Translations under genes and position numbers: made by a program
Source: CAZUWH01 sp964624075
GTDB taxonomy: Bacteria > Pseudomonadota > Alphaproteobacteria > Rhodospirillales > Rhodospirillaceae
Assembly: GCA_964624075.1 (NCBI GenBank)
Contig: CAZUWH010000001.1
Span: forward strand, 203,605-267,604
Direction: 5' to 3'
DNA: 64,000 bases
Shown: one piece after another, positions 19,196-29,570 of the stretch
Layout: every line of letters begins with the position of its first letter
Position numbering within the stretch: position 1 is the first letter of the stretch
The notes under the pieces: generated by a model
Seen by the model: only the letters and a program-made list of their open reading frames with translations
The model's database searches: none
What the model was told of the DNA's origin: nothing

Positions 19196-20532
19196 AGGAT
19201 CTCCTCTAGGGCCAGGACCAGAGCCTCGATATCCTCTGCGCTGTTGGTCTCGGTGCAGGCCACCAGAAGGACGTTTTCCAGTTCGGGAAACTCAGGATAA
19301 AACCGGGCCGCCGGCACACCCCCGAGAATGCCGCGCGCGGCCAGATTTTCGGCCAGGACCGTGCCTGAACGCGGCGTTATCAAGGCGAATTCGTTGAACC
19401 AGGTGGAAGGGTGAATCCGACACCCGCGCACCTGCGCCAGCCGCGTCCCCAGACGCACCGCGGCGGCATGGTTGAGTTCGGCAAGACGGGTCAGTCCCGC
19501 CTCGCCAAGGAGGCTCAGATGAATGGTGAAGGCCAATGCTCCCAGCCCGGCACTGGTACAGATGTTGGACGTCGCCTTCTCGCGCCGGATGTGCTGCTCG
19601 CGGGTGTTGAGGGTCAAAACCCAGCCGCGCCGGCCATCGGCATCGACGGTCTGGCCGACCAGTCGGCCCGGCATCTGCCGGACGTATCGTTCGCGGGTGG
19701 CAAAAAGACCAAGCCCCGGTCCGCCAAAGTTCATGGGGCCGGCCAGGGACTGGCCCTCCCCGACCATGATGTCGGCCCCCATGGCCCCGGGGGGTTCCAC
19801 CAGTCCCAGAGACACCGGCTCGGTCACCGCCACGACCAGGAGAGCGCCGACGCCATGACAGGCCGCCGCCAGGGCCGCGTGGTCCTTGAGCAGGCCGAAG
19901 AAGCCCGGATTCTGAACCACGACACAGGCCGTTTCCGACTCCACTCGGCCGATCAAATCCTCGATGCCGATGGGATCGGGCGGCAGGGCCGTGATCTCCG
20001 TCCCAAGCGGGCGCAACCACGCCTGGGTTACTTGACGGTAATGAGGATGCACGCCCCCAGACAACAGAACCCGCTGCCGTCTGGTGATGCGACAGGCCAT
20101 GGCGACAGCCTCGGCGCAGGCCGTGGCGCCATCGTACATCGAGGCATTGGCCACTTCCATGCCGGTGAGAAGAGCCACTTGTGTCTGGAATTCAAACAGG
20201 GACTGCAACGTGCCCTGGCTGATTTCGGGCTGATAGGGGGTGTAGGCGGTCAGGAACTCTCCGCGCTGGATCAGCGCATCGACCGCTGCCGGAATATGGT
20301 GACGATAGACGCCACAGCCCAGAAAACAAGGGGCAGCGGCGGCCGACAGGTTGCGCGCTGCCAGGGCCGTCAGCGTGCGTTCGACCATCATTTCACTAGC
20401 ATGGAGCGGCAAACCAGCCCCGTCGAAACGGGCGGCCGCCGGAACATCGGCAAACAAGGCATCAACCGATTCCACGCCGATGACGGACAACATCGCGGCA
20501 CGGTCGGCATCGGTAAGCGGCAGGTAACGCAT
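19192..20532 (-). CDS. gcvPA: Glycine dehydrogenase (decarboxylating) subunit 1
   Basis: The N-terminal half of the P protein (446 residues), structurally like GcvPB but without the PLP lysine. Together they form the decarboxylating active site. Family features are MRYLPLTDADRAAML at the N-terminus, FLGCGVYRHHIPAAVD near 90, AYTPYQPEISQGTLQ near 118, YDGATACAEA near 154 and the glycine-rich FGGPGLGLFATRERYVRQMPGRLVG block. The C-terminus overlaps gcvPB. It is 212 bp from gcvH; that gap holds a palindromic repeat (20600-20627) that might separate or stabilise the transcript halves. Confidence 0.96.
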   Translation of the reverse strand: MRYLPLTDADRAAMLSVIGVESVDALFADVPAAARFDGAGLPLHASEMMVERTLTALAARNLSAAAAPCFLGCGVYRHHIPAAVDALIQRGEFLTAYTPYQPEISQGTLQSLFEFQTQVALLTGMEVANASMYDGATACAEAVAMACRITRRQRVLLSGGVHPHYRQVTQAWLRPLGTEITALPPDPIGIEDLIGRVESETACVVVQNPGFFGLLKDHAALAAACHGVGALLVVAVTEPVSLGLVEPPGAMGADIMVGEGQSLAGPMNFGGPGLGLFATRERYVRQMPGRLVGQTVDADGRRGWVLTLNTREQHIRREKATSNICTSAGLGALAFTIHLSLLGEAGLTRLAELNHAAAVRLGTRLAQVRGCRIHPSTWFNEFALITPRSGTVLAENLAARGILGGVPAARFYPEFPELENVLLVACTETNSAEDIEALVLALEEIL

Positions 20533-20599
20533 GGTGATTGACTCGTCAAGACAGACCCGGAGAAAAAATGCTTCCTTGAGTTCCCTTTTTCACATCTTC

Positions 20600-20627
20600 G
20601 AGCCTTGATCGTGATCGATCAAGGCTC
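20600..20627. repeat. Palindromic repeat family C, copy 2
   Basis: A perfect 12-bp stem: GAGCCTTGATCG (20600-20611) and CGATCAAGGCTC (20616-20627), loop TGAT. It lies between gcvH and gcvPA, within the gcv gene string. The bases on both sides resemble copy 1. A CGCAAG/CTTGCG mini-hairpin follows the gcvH stop near 20710-20727. Confidence 0.8.
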
Positions 20628-20744
20628 TCCCTGGACGCTAGGCGGGCTACGTCCCTTGGCGCATTCACTTTAAACGGCGCGCCACCGCACTCGCGACGGC
20701 CCCCCTGAACGCAAGATCAGGACTTGCGCCCCCGGGGACCGGTT

Positions 20745-21122
20745 TCAGACGAGACCGGCCACATAGGCCTCATACGCAACCGAATCCATAAGCGCTTCCA
20801 TCTCCTCTGGAGTGGTGAGCCGCAGACGGAGGATCCACCCGTCTCCCAGCGGATCTTCATTGATCAGGGCCGGATTCCGGGACAGGGCGTCATTCACAGC
20901 CACCACTTCGCCCGCAGCCGGGGCATAGACTTCACTTGCCGCCTTGACCGACTCCACCACGGCCACTTCGGCTCCCTTTTCCGCCTTTCGCCCCACTTCG
21001 GGCAGCTCAACGAAAACCATGTCGCCAAGCTGCTTCTGGGCATAGTCTGTGATGCCGACCGTGCCTTCCGCTCCTTCTTGCCGGATCCACTCGTGCGCCC
21101 CGGTGAATCTGATTTGCGCCAT
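20745..21122 (-). CDS. gcvH: Glycine cleavage system H protein
   Basis: A small lipoyl carrier protein (125 residues) that shuttles the aminomethyl and dihydrolipoyl intermediates between P, T and L proteins. The lipoylation site is Lys60 in VVESVKAASE. HEWIR at the N-terminus, GITDYAQKQLGD and ALINEDPLGDGW near the C-terminus are all family hallmarks. The gene begins 7 bp after the gcvT stop, so it is in the same transcript. Lipoylation would need lipA/lipB, which are not in this window. Confidence 0.97.
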   Translation of the reverse strand: MAQIRFTGAHEWIRQEGAEGTVGITDYAQKQLGDMVFVELPEVGRKAEKGAEVAVVESVKAASEVYAPAAGEVVAVNDALSRNPALINEDPLGDGWILRLRLTTPEEMEALMDSVAYEAYVAGLV

Positions 21123-21129
21123 GAGATTC

Positions 21130-22287
21130 TTACCCCTTGTGGTAGCGATGTGGAACGAAAGGTATGGTCACCACCTCCGCCTCTCGTTGCACCATCCGCA
21201 CGATCACCCCAACCGGGGCTCCGGGCCTGGCATGGCTGGCGGTGACATAGCCCATGGCAATCGGTCGGTCGAGCGTAGGCGAAAAGCCGCCACTCGTCAC
21301 CGTGCCGATCGGGCGACCGGTGCTATCAGTAATGACCGCATGGGCGCGAGCCGGCACGCGATCCTGCATCACCAGTCCGACCCGGATTCGCTCCGGGCCA
21401 GCGGTCAGCTCAGCAAGAAGGATCTCGGCGCCGGGGAAATTGGCCTCAACCCAGCGGCGCCGGCCGATGACCCAGGCCAGACCCGCCTGAACGGGAGAGG
21501 TGGCAGGGTCGATATCAGCCCCATGAAGGCACAGACCCGCTTCCAGCCGCAAGGAATCCCGGGCACCCAGCCCGGCCGGCCACACTTCCGGCTCGGCCAG
21601 CAAGCGCTCGGCCAGTGTCACCGCCTGATCGGTGGCCACCGACAGCTCGAACCCATCCTCCCCGGTATAACCGGACCGGCTGACCTGACAGGCAAGGCCG
21701 GCAACGGAAAGGGACATGGCGTTCATGAAGGGCAGGGCGCCGCTGGCCCTGAACGGCGTGTCGGGTACCAACCGCTCCATCACTCCGACCGCCTGCGGTC
21801 CTTGCAGGGCCAGAAGAGCCCGGTCGGTCAATTCGGTCAGACGAATCTCATCACTCAGGACGGTCCGCATATGGGCAAAGTCGGCCACACAAGTGGCAGC
21901 GTTGACGATTATGAACAGATGATCCCCCCCATGCATGACCATCAGGTCATCAAGAATGCCACCCGCCTGATTGGTGAGGACGGTATAGCGAATCTGCCCC
22001 GGCTGCAAGGCGGCAATGTCGCCTGGCACCAGCCGTTCAAAGGCTGTTGCGACGGCCTGGAAGGCTGCTGGCCCGCTGGATTCCCTCGGGCTATCCAGGC
22101 GTCCCTGGCCCATATGGGAAACATCGAACAGACCGGCTGCATTGCGGGTGTGCCGATGCTCGGCGAGAATGCCGGTTGGGTAGTGCAACGGCAGGGCATG
22201 GCCGGCAAAAGAAACCATCTGCGCTCCCAGCCGGCGATGCAGGGGACCAAGCGGCGTTTCCTTCAAGGGAGCGTGGTCGTTAGACAC
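21130..22287 (-). CDS. gcvT: Glycine cleavage system T protein (aminomethyltransferase)
   Basis: Takes the aminomethyl group from GcvH and makes methylenetetrahydrofolate and ammonia. It is 385 residues, starting with GTG at 22287 after a GAAGAGAG purine-rich leader. Typical segments are TPLGPLHRRLGAQMVSFAGHALPLHYP at the N-terminus (in pieces), LFDVSHMGQ, SRSGYTGEDGFE near 195, and a C-terminal barrel ending VTSGGFSPTLDRPIAMGYV. It is the first gene of the gcv cluster. I looked for the tandem glycine riboswitch often found before gcvT and did not see its conserved core in 22288-22532. Confidence 0.96.
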   Translation of the reverse strand: MSNDHAPLKETPLGPLHRRLGAQMVSFAGHALPLHYPTGILAEHRHTRNAAGLFDVSHMGQGRLDSPRESSGPAAFQAVATAFERLVPGDIAALQPGQIRYTVLTNQAGGILDDLMVMHGGDHLFIIVNAATCVADFAHMRTVLSDEIRLTELTDRALLALQGPQAVGVMERLVPDTPFRASGALPFMNAMSLSVAGLACQVSRSGYTGEDGFELSVATDQAVTLAERLLAEPEVWPAGLGARDSLRLEAGLCLHGADIDPATSPVQAGLAWVIGRRRWVEANFPGAEILLAELTAGPERIRVGLVMQDRVPARAHAVITDSTGRPIGTVTSGGFSPTLDRPIAMGYVTASHARPGAPVGVIVRMVQREAEVVTIPFVPHRYHKG

Positions 22288-22532
22288 GTGTCATCTCTCT
22301 TCAGCAGGGACTGCGAAACCTGTAGGGCAACATGCCTTTCAGGGCAAGGCATGAAGAAAGGATACCCTCCTACATAGTCGGTTTTTATTTGGCGTTAAAG
22401 GGCCGGATTCCCCCCCCTTCTTTTTTCTGGTTCCTTTCAATCCGTTGCATAGTGGCTCGTGGAGTCGATGACCGGGGCTGATATCCAGGACACCGGAATC
22501 TTTGCTGTCGAACGCACCGATTAGGCTGTGGG

Positions 22533-24347
22533 TCAGGTGGCGCGGATCGAGGTGAGGAAGGCGTCCACCTGTTGCGCCAGAGCACCGTAACCGGCTCCTT
22601 CAGATCGCCCCCCGCCTAGATGACCCGGATGGCCGACCCGTAGGAAGAGGCGGTCATGCCGGTCACGGAGGTCATGCTGTCCGAGACGCTCTATGCATCG
22701 GTGCTGACGGTGCGGGCATTGCGGGCGATTTCCCTAGTCGCCACTCCCTGCTGCTCGACGGCGGCGGCGCTGGAAGCGACCGCGGCGGATTGGGCCACCT
22801 GGCGGCTGATTTCGCTGATGGGGGCCGACAGTTCCGCCGCCGCCGCCACGGTATCCACATTGCTGGCGGTGCGAATGGAGACTTCGGCGACATTGAGGGT
22901 GCGACTGGTGCTGGTGTCGAGCTTCTTGCCCACCTGGCCCGCCGTCTCGACGATCTCCTTCGCGCCCCGCGGGAGACTCGTTCGACCACGCTTTTGACAG
23001 AGGCCTCAAGCGCGTCGGCGAGAGCGTTCATGGCCTTCCTCTTTTCCAGTTCGGCCTGTTTCTTCTGTGCCTCGGCTTCCGCCGTCATGTGTTCGACCTT
23101 AAGGGCGTTGTCGCGAAAGACATCAAGAGCGCGGGCGATGTCGGCAATCTCGTCATTGCCATCTTGCAGTACGCTCGCGTGATGATTGCCGGCGGCCACC
23201 TGATGGATCGCCTCCGCCAGCACCTTGAGACGCCCGACGACGTTGCGGCCGACCAGAAACCAGGAGAATGGTGGCGCCGGCAACGGCCAGAAGAACGCCA
23301 CGCCCCCGTCCGATATCCGCCCGGGTCGAAGCGGCCAGCGCGTCGATGGTGGCGTGCGCCGTTGCCACTAGGCGTTCGGCGTGCTCATCAATGCACCGGG
23401 ACAGATCCAGGCTGGAAACGACTAGGGCCTCGGCCTGCTGCCCCATCTCCAATTCCTCGTGCCGCAAGTCGAAAATGTTGCCTGGAACGCGATCGACCAG
23501 TTTCAAGAGTGGCCGCGTGCACGGCGGCCCCTTCGGGTTATCTCCTGAATTGTGGTCAGAAGCCGCTCGATCGAAGCGGGCGCGGCGATGAACCGTTCCT
23601 GCAACGGGACAAGAAACGCGATTTCCGGCGCTGATCGATCGAAGCGGGCGCGGCGATGAACCGTTCCTGCAACGGGACAAGAAACGCGATTTCCGGCGCT
23701 GACCAGCAGGCCGGCTACCAGGTTGCCCTGCGCCTGGATCTCACTTAAGGCACGCAGCAGGCCGACATCGTGCTCCAGAAGGCGGGTGATGGCCTTCTGG
23801 TCCTGAATCGCCACATCTTCGCCTTTCATGACCAGATCGAAGGTGATGGTATCGACAAGGGGCACGACGATCTTGAGAAAATCCTCATGGGCCTTCAGCA
23901 GGGCGATGGTCTTTCGCCCCCGCCGGCTTTTCAGATCAGGACGGGCGGCCATGGTGGTGTCGAGAGGGTGCTCATCTGGCGGGCGATGTCATCGGCCAGC
24001 CGTGTGCGGCGGCCTGCATGTCTTTCCGACCGGCCTGGAACTGCGCCAGAGCCGCCAGATGGGGTTTCATGGCGGCGAAATCGTCGTCCCTGGCTGCGGA
24101 CGCCAGCGAGGCGGGGACCGGCCGCAGTTACCTCCTTGACATGAGCGTTCAGGCTTAAGGAATCATAAACGGCCGGGATGCCCGTGCGGACCACCCGTTC
24201 CAGGGTTTCCCTGGTCCCGGTGAAGGCAACGATTGCCATGCCGGCAGCCACCAGAGTTAGGAGCGCTGAAAAACCGAAGGCGATGAACAGCTTGGCGCCG
24301 ATGGTCAGGCGGCGCCCGCCGGAATCGGCTCTGAAGAGCGGTGGCAT
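22533..24347 (-). pseudogene. Second decayed methyl-accepting chemotaxis protein
   Basis: Minus-strand fragments give a complete but broken chemoreceptor. The N-terminal membrane helix is GAKLFIAFGFSALLTLVAAG (start ATG near 24347). A sensory helix region follows (RRGRKTIALLKAHEDFLKI), then a HAMP stretch (NRVSCPVAGTV is shifted sequence; LKVLAEAIHQVAAGNHHASV is HAMP), and signalling-domain helices AAELSAPISEISRQVAQSA. The C-terminus QQVDAFLTSIRAT ends at 22533. The conserved tip (LLALNATIEAAR-type) is missing, so there is also a deletion. A 68-bp tandem duplication (23567-23702) adds a further frameshift. With the pseudogene at 15588 this makes two dead chemoreceptors in 9 kb. Confidence 0.82.
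23567..23702. repeat. 68-bp exact tandem duplication
   Basis: Bases 23567-23634 are repeated exactly at 23635-23702. The unit begins TCGATCGAAGCGGGCGCGG. Because 68 is not a multiple of three, the duplication shifts the chemoreceptor reading frame. Exact identity suggests it is recent. Confidence 0.9.
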
Positions 24348-24391
24348 GATGGATTCCCCCTTTCCCTGGTGCGCGTGCGCACCACCAACCC

Positions 24392-24746
24392 CTATGCGTG
24401 GAATTCATTGAGCCGAACCAAGAGCCTCGTGACGGCCTTGAACCCGCCGTCGAACTGGATCACGGTCAGGAAAACGTCGTCCATGCCCTGATTGTCCCCC
24501 GCTCTATAGACCAGGCGCACGCCGTCGAGATCGAAGGTGGCCGGTCTTCTCGAGCGTTGACAGGAACGCCTCGCGCGTCATCTCCCCCGCAGTTCGCCTC
24601 AGAACGTCAATAACCAGCCGTCCGACCATGTAGCCTTCTGCACACCCTTTCTGGCCAAACCGGTGCGATAGCCAGAAGAAAGGGTTGACTTGACGCCCTG
24701 AATGCACACGCCTTACCTGTCTGTAATCGAGAGGATGCATCCGCAT
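24392..24746 (-). pseudogene. C-terminal fragment of an ABC-transporter solute-binding protein
   Basis: Two overlapping minus-strand frames give EGYMVGRLVIDVLRRTAGEM and TREAFLSTLEKTG, then after one shift TFDLDGVRLVYRAGDNQGMD and DVFLTVIQFDGGFKAV, to a stop at 24392. This is the C-terminus of periplasmic receptors of the branched-chain amino-acid (Leu/Ile/Val) type, where GDNQGSDxVFLTVI is typical. No N-terminal lobe or permease gene was found next to it, so it is an isolated remnant. Confidence 0.65.
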
Positions 24747-24920
24747 CCTTATCCCTCGCGAAACAGGAAATCTGTCTCATACCTTTTGTGACAAGAAGGA
24801 TTCCAATGCATGTTTCATTGCACCGCAATGTATTGTGCAAAGTGCGGCCGGACAGGGGAGAACAGGCAAAGTGTATGCAATCTGGGTCATGATGCATCGC
24901 AGAAGGGGGATGATTGCCAT

Positions 24921-25515
24921 ATGACATCGCGTCCCGTCCAACGCCACGATCACTTTTCCCAGCAGCTGCTGGACAGGCCGGAAACTGCAGGAACATTGCT
25001 GCGCGAGTGGTTGCCGGCGGAGGTCGTCGTTCTGCTCACCTCCGAGCCACCAGAATTGATGCCCAGCAGTTTCATCTCGCGCCGCTTGCGGGTCTACCGC
25101 ACCGATCGCCTGTACCGGGGCCGCATGGTCACCGGACGCCCAGTCCTAATCTACACCCTGATCGAGGCCAAATCGCGGCCGGAGCCCCCGCATTGGCCTG
25201 CATCTTCTAGGCTATCGGTACCAGGCCCTGGCGTACTAGGACAAGACTGAGGGGCGTACCCCGGATGGAATGCTGCGCCCTCTGCCAGCCATTGTCACGA
25301 TGGTGGTGTACAACGGTGCCGCCCCCTGGACCGTCCCGTTGTCCCTGGCGGAAGCCCCCGCCGCCGAAGCCGCCATGCGGCCCTGTATCCTTGATTTCCA
25401 CTACAGCCTGGTGGACTTGAGCCGTATCCCCGATGCCGAGCTATCACGGGAACGGCGGCTCCGTGTCGGTACGTCCGGATTCCTACGTGTGGAAGGAGGC
25501 CAGCGCATACCTTGA
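24921..25515 (+). pseudogene. Rpn/YhgA-family PD-(D/E)XK nuclease, broken
   Basis: Starts at ATG 24921: MTSRPVQRHDHFSQQLLDRP, then a conserved region with YRTDRLYRGRMVTGRPVLIY and TLIEAKSRPEP, which holds the (D/E)-X-K nuclease-like strand of the Rpn family. A frameshift near 25190 and an in-frame TAG near 25238 (QALAY stop DKTEG) interrupt it. The following part, LRPLPAIVTMVVYNGAAPWT and VPLSLAEAP ... LVDLSRIPDAELSRERRLRVG, is typical of this family. Intact members are mobile-associated, recombination-promoting endonucleases often present in many copies. No transposon ends were seen. Confidence 0.8.
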
Positions 25516-25645
25516 TGTCGCGCCAATGCCGGAAGTACCCGTTCCATTGGTACAATATGTGGAAGCTTGCCAACATTGCGGGATGGATGCACATATTGCC
25601 GAATTTTCGGGCCACTTTCGGTCCTGCTACCATTCACTGCTCTCA

Positions 25646-26374
25646 ATGAGAGCAACCATGCCTATAGATGACGACAGGGACCATGACGATGACACGCAAA
25701 TTTCTGCCATCAGGAAGTCAAGCTTGCATGATCAGATCGTTGGCCGCCTCCAGGAAATGATTTTGACAGGTGAGCTTGCCGGCGGTGAACGGGTGGCGGA
25801 AAAGCGTCCGTGCGACCGCCTGGGAATCTCCCGCACGCCACTGCGCGGAGCACTGAAGGTTCTTGCGGCCGAGAGGTTTATTGTCTTACGTCCCAACCGT
25901 GGGGCCATAGTAACGGCTGTGAATCGGCGTGTTGTCGATGAGCTTTTTCCATTATGTGCCACTCTTGAGCGGCTGACTGCCGAAATAGCTCTGTCAGAGC
26001 GTGTTTGATGCGGCCAACCACCGGTTGATGACCAGCACGGCTAGTCTCCGTACCGCCGCTACTGCCAACGATTCCGTCTCCTATCGTCAGGCCGTGCTGG
26101 CTTTCCGCGAACGTCTGTTCGAAGTGGCCGACAACTCACTGCTTACCAGTTTCTACCGTGCCATTTCCCGGCAGACCTTGCGCGCGCCTGCCTGGCGATC
26201 AGCCCGCTATTGCCTGAGCACCTGGCCACCAGTGCCACTACCCACGAGATCATGCTGGAACACTTGGCCGCCAACGATCACGCGACCTTCGTCGCGGCCA
26301 TTCATGCCTATCGGATGAGAATGCGTGATTACGTCATAGACAGGTTACGGGAACGGCACATCAGCCGGATCTGA
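25646..26374 (+). pseudogene. GntR/FadR-type transcription regulator, broken
   Basis: The N-terminal winged helix is complete: SSLHDQIVGRLQEMILTGEL and AGGERVAEKRPCDRLGISRT, then PLRGALKVLAAERFIVLRPN (about 25700-25910). The helix is normal for GntR except Lys-Arg-Pro-Cys where L(A/S)xxLGVSRTPVR families usually have an acidic or neutral linker. After SERV a stop at 26008 and a frameshift break the C-terminal FCD ligand domain, whose pieces (SYRQAVLAFRERLFEVADNS; RDYVIDRLRERHI) run to 26374. Starts at 25646 and 25658 are equally possible. Its target genes cannot be inferred. Confidence 0.75.
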
Positions 26375-26585
26375 AAAGCCGTCTCTCCCTCTTTCCCCCT
26401 TTCGAGCCGACCATGCCTTGGAAGGTGCTGGGTGCGTGCGTGGCACCACACATACCCTCCGTCATTAGACAGATAGTACAACGCCGGTCTTGTCGTTTGC
26501 CCATCGTGGATTCTTTGCCATAATTCCTGTCGATCGATTTCTTGATCCCCGGGCGCTGTTTCCTTGTGACTGCGGACCCCCCTCC

Positions 26586-27780
26586 GTGGCCTTTCGTTTT
26601 CCTGTCGTTTTGCATCGCTTGATTCAGTTGCCGGTCAGCCTGCAGCTGGCATCGTATTACGGCGCGAGCTTCACCGTTCTTGGCGTCCTCCTACCATTCT
26701 GGCCGGTCTGGCTCAAGGCGAAAGGGTTGAGTGATCCCGAGTTGAGTCTGGTGATCGGCGTGGGCATCGGGGCGCGTGTCATTGCCAACCCGCTGGTCGC
26801 TCACCTGGTCGATGTCAGTGGCCGGCGGACCGGAACGATGGCCATCCTGGCGGTCCTTAGTGTAGCGCTTTGTGCGCTGTTCACCGTAATCGAGGGATTT
26901 TGGTCTCTGTTGCTGCTAAGCGGCCTGTGGATGGGCGTTTTCACAGCGATTCTGCCCCTTGGGGAAAGCCTGACGCTGCTCACGGCCTATAGCCGCCATC
27001 TGGACTATGGCCGGATCCGCCTGTGGGGATCACTGAGTTTCATTATGGTGGCCGTGACGAGCGGAACCGTGCTGACCGGCCACGCACCGACAATGTTTCT
27101 ATGGCTTCTGATGGCCGGCACGGTTCTGACCTTGCTTGCCTGTCTGCTGCTGGAAGACCTCCCTCCTCCAGCGCGTGGCCGAGCGGATCCGGCAGCCTTT
27201 CGACGGGTCATGGCCGACTCCCGTTGTTGGCTGTTTCTAGCGGCGGCCAGCCTAGTCAGTGCCAGTCACAACCTCTACTATGGTTTTGCCACCTTGCACT
27301 GGCAGCATGCCGGTCTTTCCCCCCTTGTCATTGGGGGTCTGTGGGCCGAGGCTGTGGCCGCCGAGGTTCTCCTATTCGCCTTTTCCAGCCCGATCGTGAC
27401 ATGGCTGCAGCCAACGGGGCTTATGATTCTGGGAAGTGGCGCGGCGGTGGTCCGCTAGGTGGTGCTGGGATCCTCCACGCACCTGCCGGTGCTTGGCCTC
27501 GCCCAGCTTCTGCATGTCTTTACGTTTGGAGCCGTGCACCTGGGCGCCATGCATTTTCTGACACGCGCTACGCCACCAGAGGCCTCGGCCCGGGTCCAGG
27601 CGATCTATGGATCGCTTAGCATGGGAGCCGTGGTGGGGGACTTGCCACCATGGCGGCCGGCCCGCTCTACCAGGCATGGAGCGGTCATGCCTTCTATGCT
27701 TCGGCGGTGTTGGCTGCCATGGGGGGGGGCTGGCCATCATTCTCCACCATCGCTGGCAGGGTGGCCGTCTGGGGCGATGA
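26586..27780 (+). pseudogene. MFS-type permease (MFS_1-like/PPP group), interrupted
   Basis: From a GTG at 26586 a well-preserved MFS protein runs through eight or nine membrane segments (LASYYGASFTVLGVLLPFWP, GRRTGTMAILAVLSVALCAL, YGRIRLWGSLSFIMVA). An in-frame TAG at 27456-27458 stops it; sequence homologous in style resumes at once (LPVLGLAQLLHVFTFGAVHL). A second lesion is a 1-base shift near 27640, and a third is a G-tract (27721-27729) where one missing G would restore LAIILHHRWQ to the stop at 27780. The 3-phenylpropionate/nucleoside-symporter-like subfamily is the best guess; substrate unknown. Confidence 0.75.
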
Positions 27781-28258
27781 TCTCCTCCTCCGGGCGCAAA
27801 AATATTCTCGTAAAGATAGATTGACCCGTCACCTCGGGCATTTCTGAACATTCTGGACAGTCCTCAAGGGTAGGGCCAGATCAATCGCGTGGCAGGAACC
27901 CTGCCTATGCCCGACATGGACCTCTGCCTGAGGGTCCCACGGGCGGCAGGGCAGACAACACAGTAAGGAGCGAGGGACGACGTGGTGGTTGTTCTGAATG
28001 GGACGTGAGCTTCGCGAAAGGACATCAGATCATGTGGAAAGAGTCATGTTGGCTGTTTGACGGTGCGGCATGGCTTTCTTCTGCGGGCGTAGTGGTGGCG
28101 CGCAGCGTGCGTGTCTTCCCTGCGCACGGGCAAACTCCGGTCTGGCTGGACGACTATTGACTGCAGATCTCGGTCAAGGTTGCAGCGCTTTCTGTCTTGC
28201 GGTGCAGCCTCATGAGACGGAACCGTAAGACAGAACCGTCAGGAGAGGACAGAAGCCC
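27781..28258. other. Intergenic region with a possible 42-codon ORF
   Basis: No recognised gene. A short frame, ATG 28032 to TGA 28160 (MWKESCWLFDGAAWLSSAGV then VVARSVRV...), has an AAAGGA box about 8 bp upstream and one weakly hydrophobic segment. It may be the start of a lost gene that headed the following TolC/HlyD pair. Low confidence. Confidence 0.3.
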
Positions 28259-29561
28259 ATGCGACTTATCGGTGATGTTCGATGTATATTGAAATCGGTT
28301 CCCCTGCTGGTGGGACTGTCCGCCTGTGCCGTTGAACCGCAGCCGTTTACGATAGCAGGGTTTGACCGGTAGGCGCGTGCGGACCGGCAGTCTATGCTCG
28401 CACAGGGAGAATTGCCTGCCGTCCCCCTCAAGTTGGAGGAGGCCATCGCGCGCACCCTTCCCTATAATCTCGACAAACGGGTCAAGGTTAAGAGGGGAAG
28501 CGCTGGCACTCGGACAGAACGCGCTTGATCGTTTCGATCTTCTCCCCAGCTTTGTCTTCAACGCCGGCTACAATGAAAAACCCCGCTCTTCTGCCACGCT
28601 TTCACGTGACGTGACCACCGGCCTTCCGTCGGATTCCAATCCGACCTATTCGACGGACCGCTGGTCGAAGACTCTGAATCTCGGGTTGTCATGGAATATT
28701 CTCGACTCTGGCGTGTCCTACTTCAAGGCCCGCCAGAACACTGACCGGGCCTTGATCGCCATGGAACACCGCTGCAAAGCGGTACACACCCTAGCTGCAG
28801 AAGTGCGGTCTGCCTTCTGGCGTGCCGCCGCTTATTAGGTGCTGCGATTCGGTATGATACGAACGATTGCCGAAGCCCACATCGCCCTGGAAAAAGCACG
28901 TCTGGCGGAACGGGAGAATCTGAAAACCCCTGTGGAAACATTACGCTATCAGAAGTTGCTTCTGGGAACACTGCGTCAGCTCAGTACCATAAAACAGGAT
29001 CTGTCCTCTGCTGCCACCGAACTGGCTGCCTTGATCAATGCGCCACCCGGGACTGATCTCCTGCTGGAGATTCCGGTCGGACTCAAAGTTCCGACGTGGA
29101 ACATGACGGTGGAGGAAATGGAGGAAACAGCCTTTCACAATAATCCGGATTTGTGTGAACAGGGTTACTTCACGCGTATTGCCGTGGATGAGACCCGCAA
29201 GGCCATTCTAAAACTTCTGCCCGGCATCACTTTTACGGCGGAGCGCAAGAACTATTACAACTTCCAGGCGGTGGACGTGTTGTAGGAAGTTGACCAGCGG
29301 CTGGCGGCAATTGCCGATAACAGAACGGCCAATGATGCCCAAAGCATGCTAGAACGGGTGGCCACCCATGCCTCGACCATCGTTTCCCGGCTTCGCCGTT
29401 TTCAGACCTATGCCCTGGTCGAACAGGCGTTTGCGAAGATCCAGGCAGCGCTTAGGCACGACCTGCTGCCGAAGGACGTAACCGTTGCCGATATCGACTC
29501 CTTGAGCGCCATAATCGCCACCCGGTTTCGGAACTGGGGCGAGGCGCCCGCCGTCCCATGA
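28259..29561 (+). pseudogene. TolC-family outer-membrane efflux lipoprotein, broken
   Basis: ATG 28259 opens a lipoprotein signal (VPLLVGLSACAVEP, lipobox LSAC). A TAG follows at once after FTIAGFDR. Then come LKLEEAIARTLPYNLDKRVK, a shift, the beta-barrel/coiled segments DLLPSFVFNAGYN and LNLGLSWNILDSGVSYFKAR, another stop near 28838, a long helical hairpin (LRTIAEAHIALEKARLAERE type, RYQKLLLGTLRQLSTIKQD), a stop at 29283 and a final helix to 29561. The two repeated structural halves of a TolC-like channel are recognisable. It is followed 10 bp later by an adaptor pseudogene, so this was a tripartite efflux or secretion operon. Confidence 0.8.
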
Positions 29562-29570
29562 TCACGTGGC

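Noticed and set aside
21049..22377. Plus-strand frame of 442 codons over gcvT
   Set aside because: Composition artefact antisense to a full-length gcvT.
22288..22532. Possible glycine riboswitch before gcvT
   Set aside because: The conserved core of the aptamer was not found.
24921..25515. Insertion sequence around the Rpn-type gene
   Set aside because: No terminal inverted repeats or transposase were seen; only the nuclease-like gene is recognisable.
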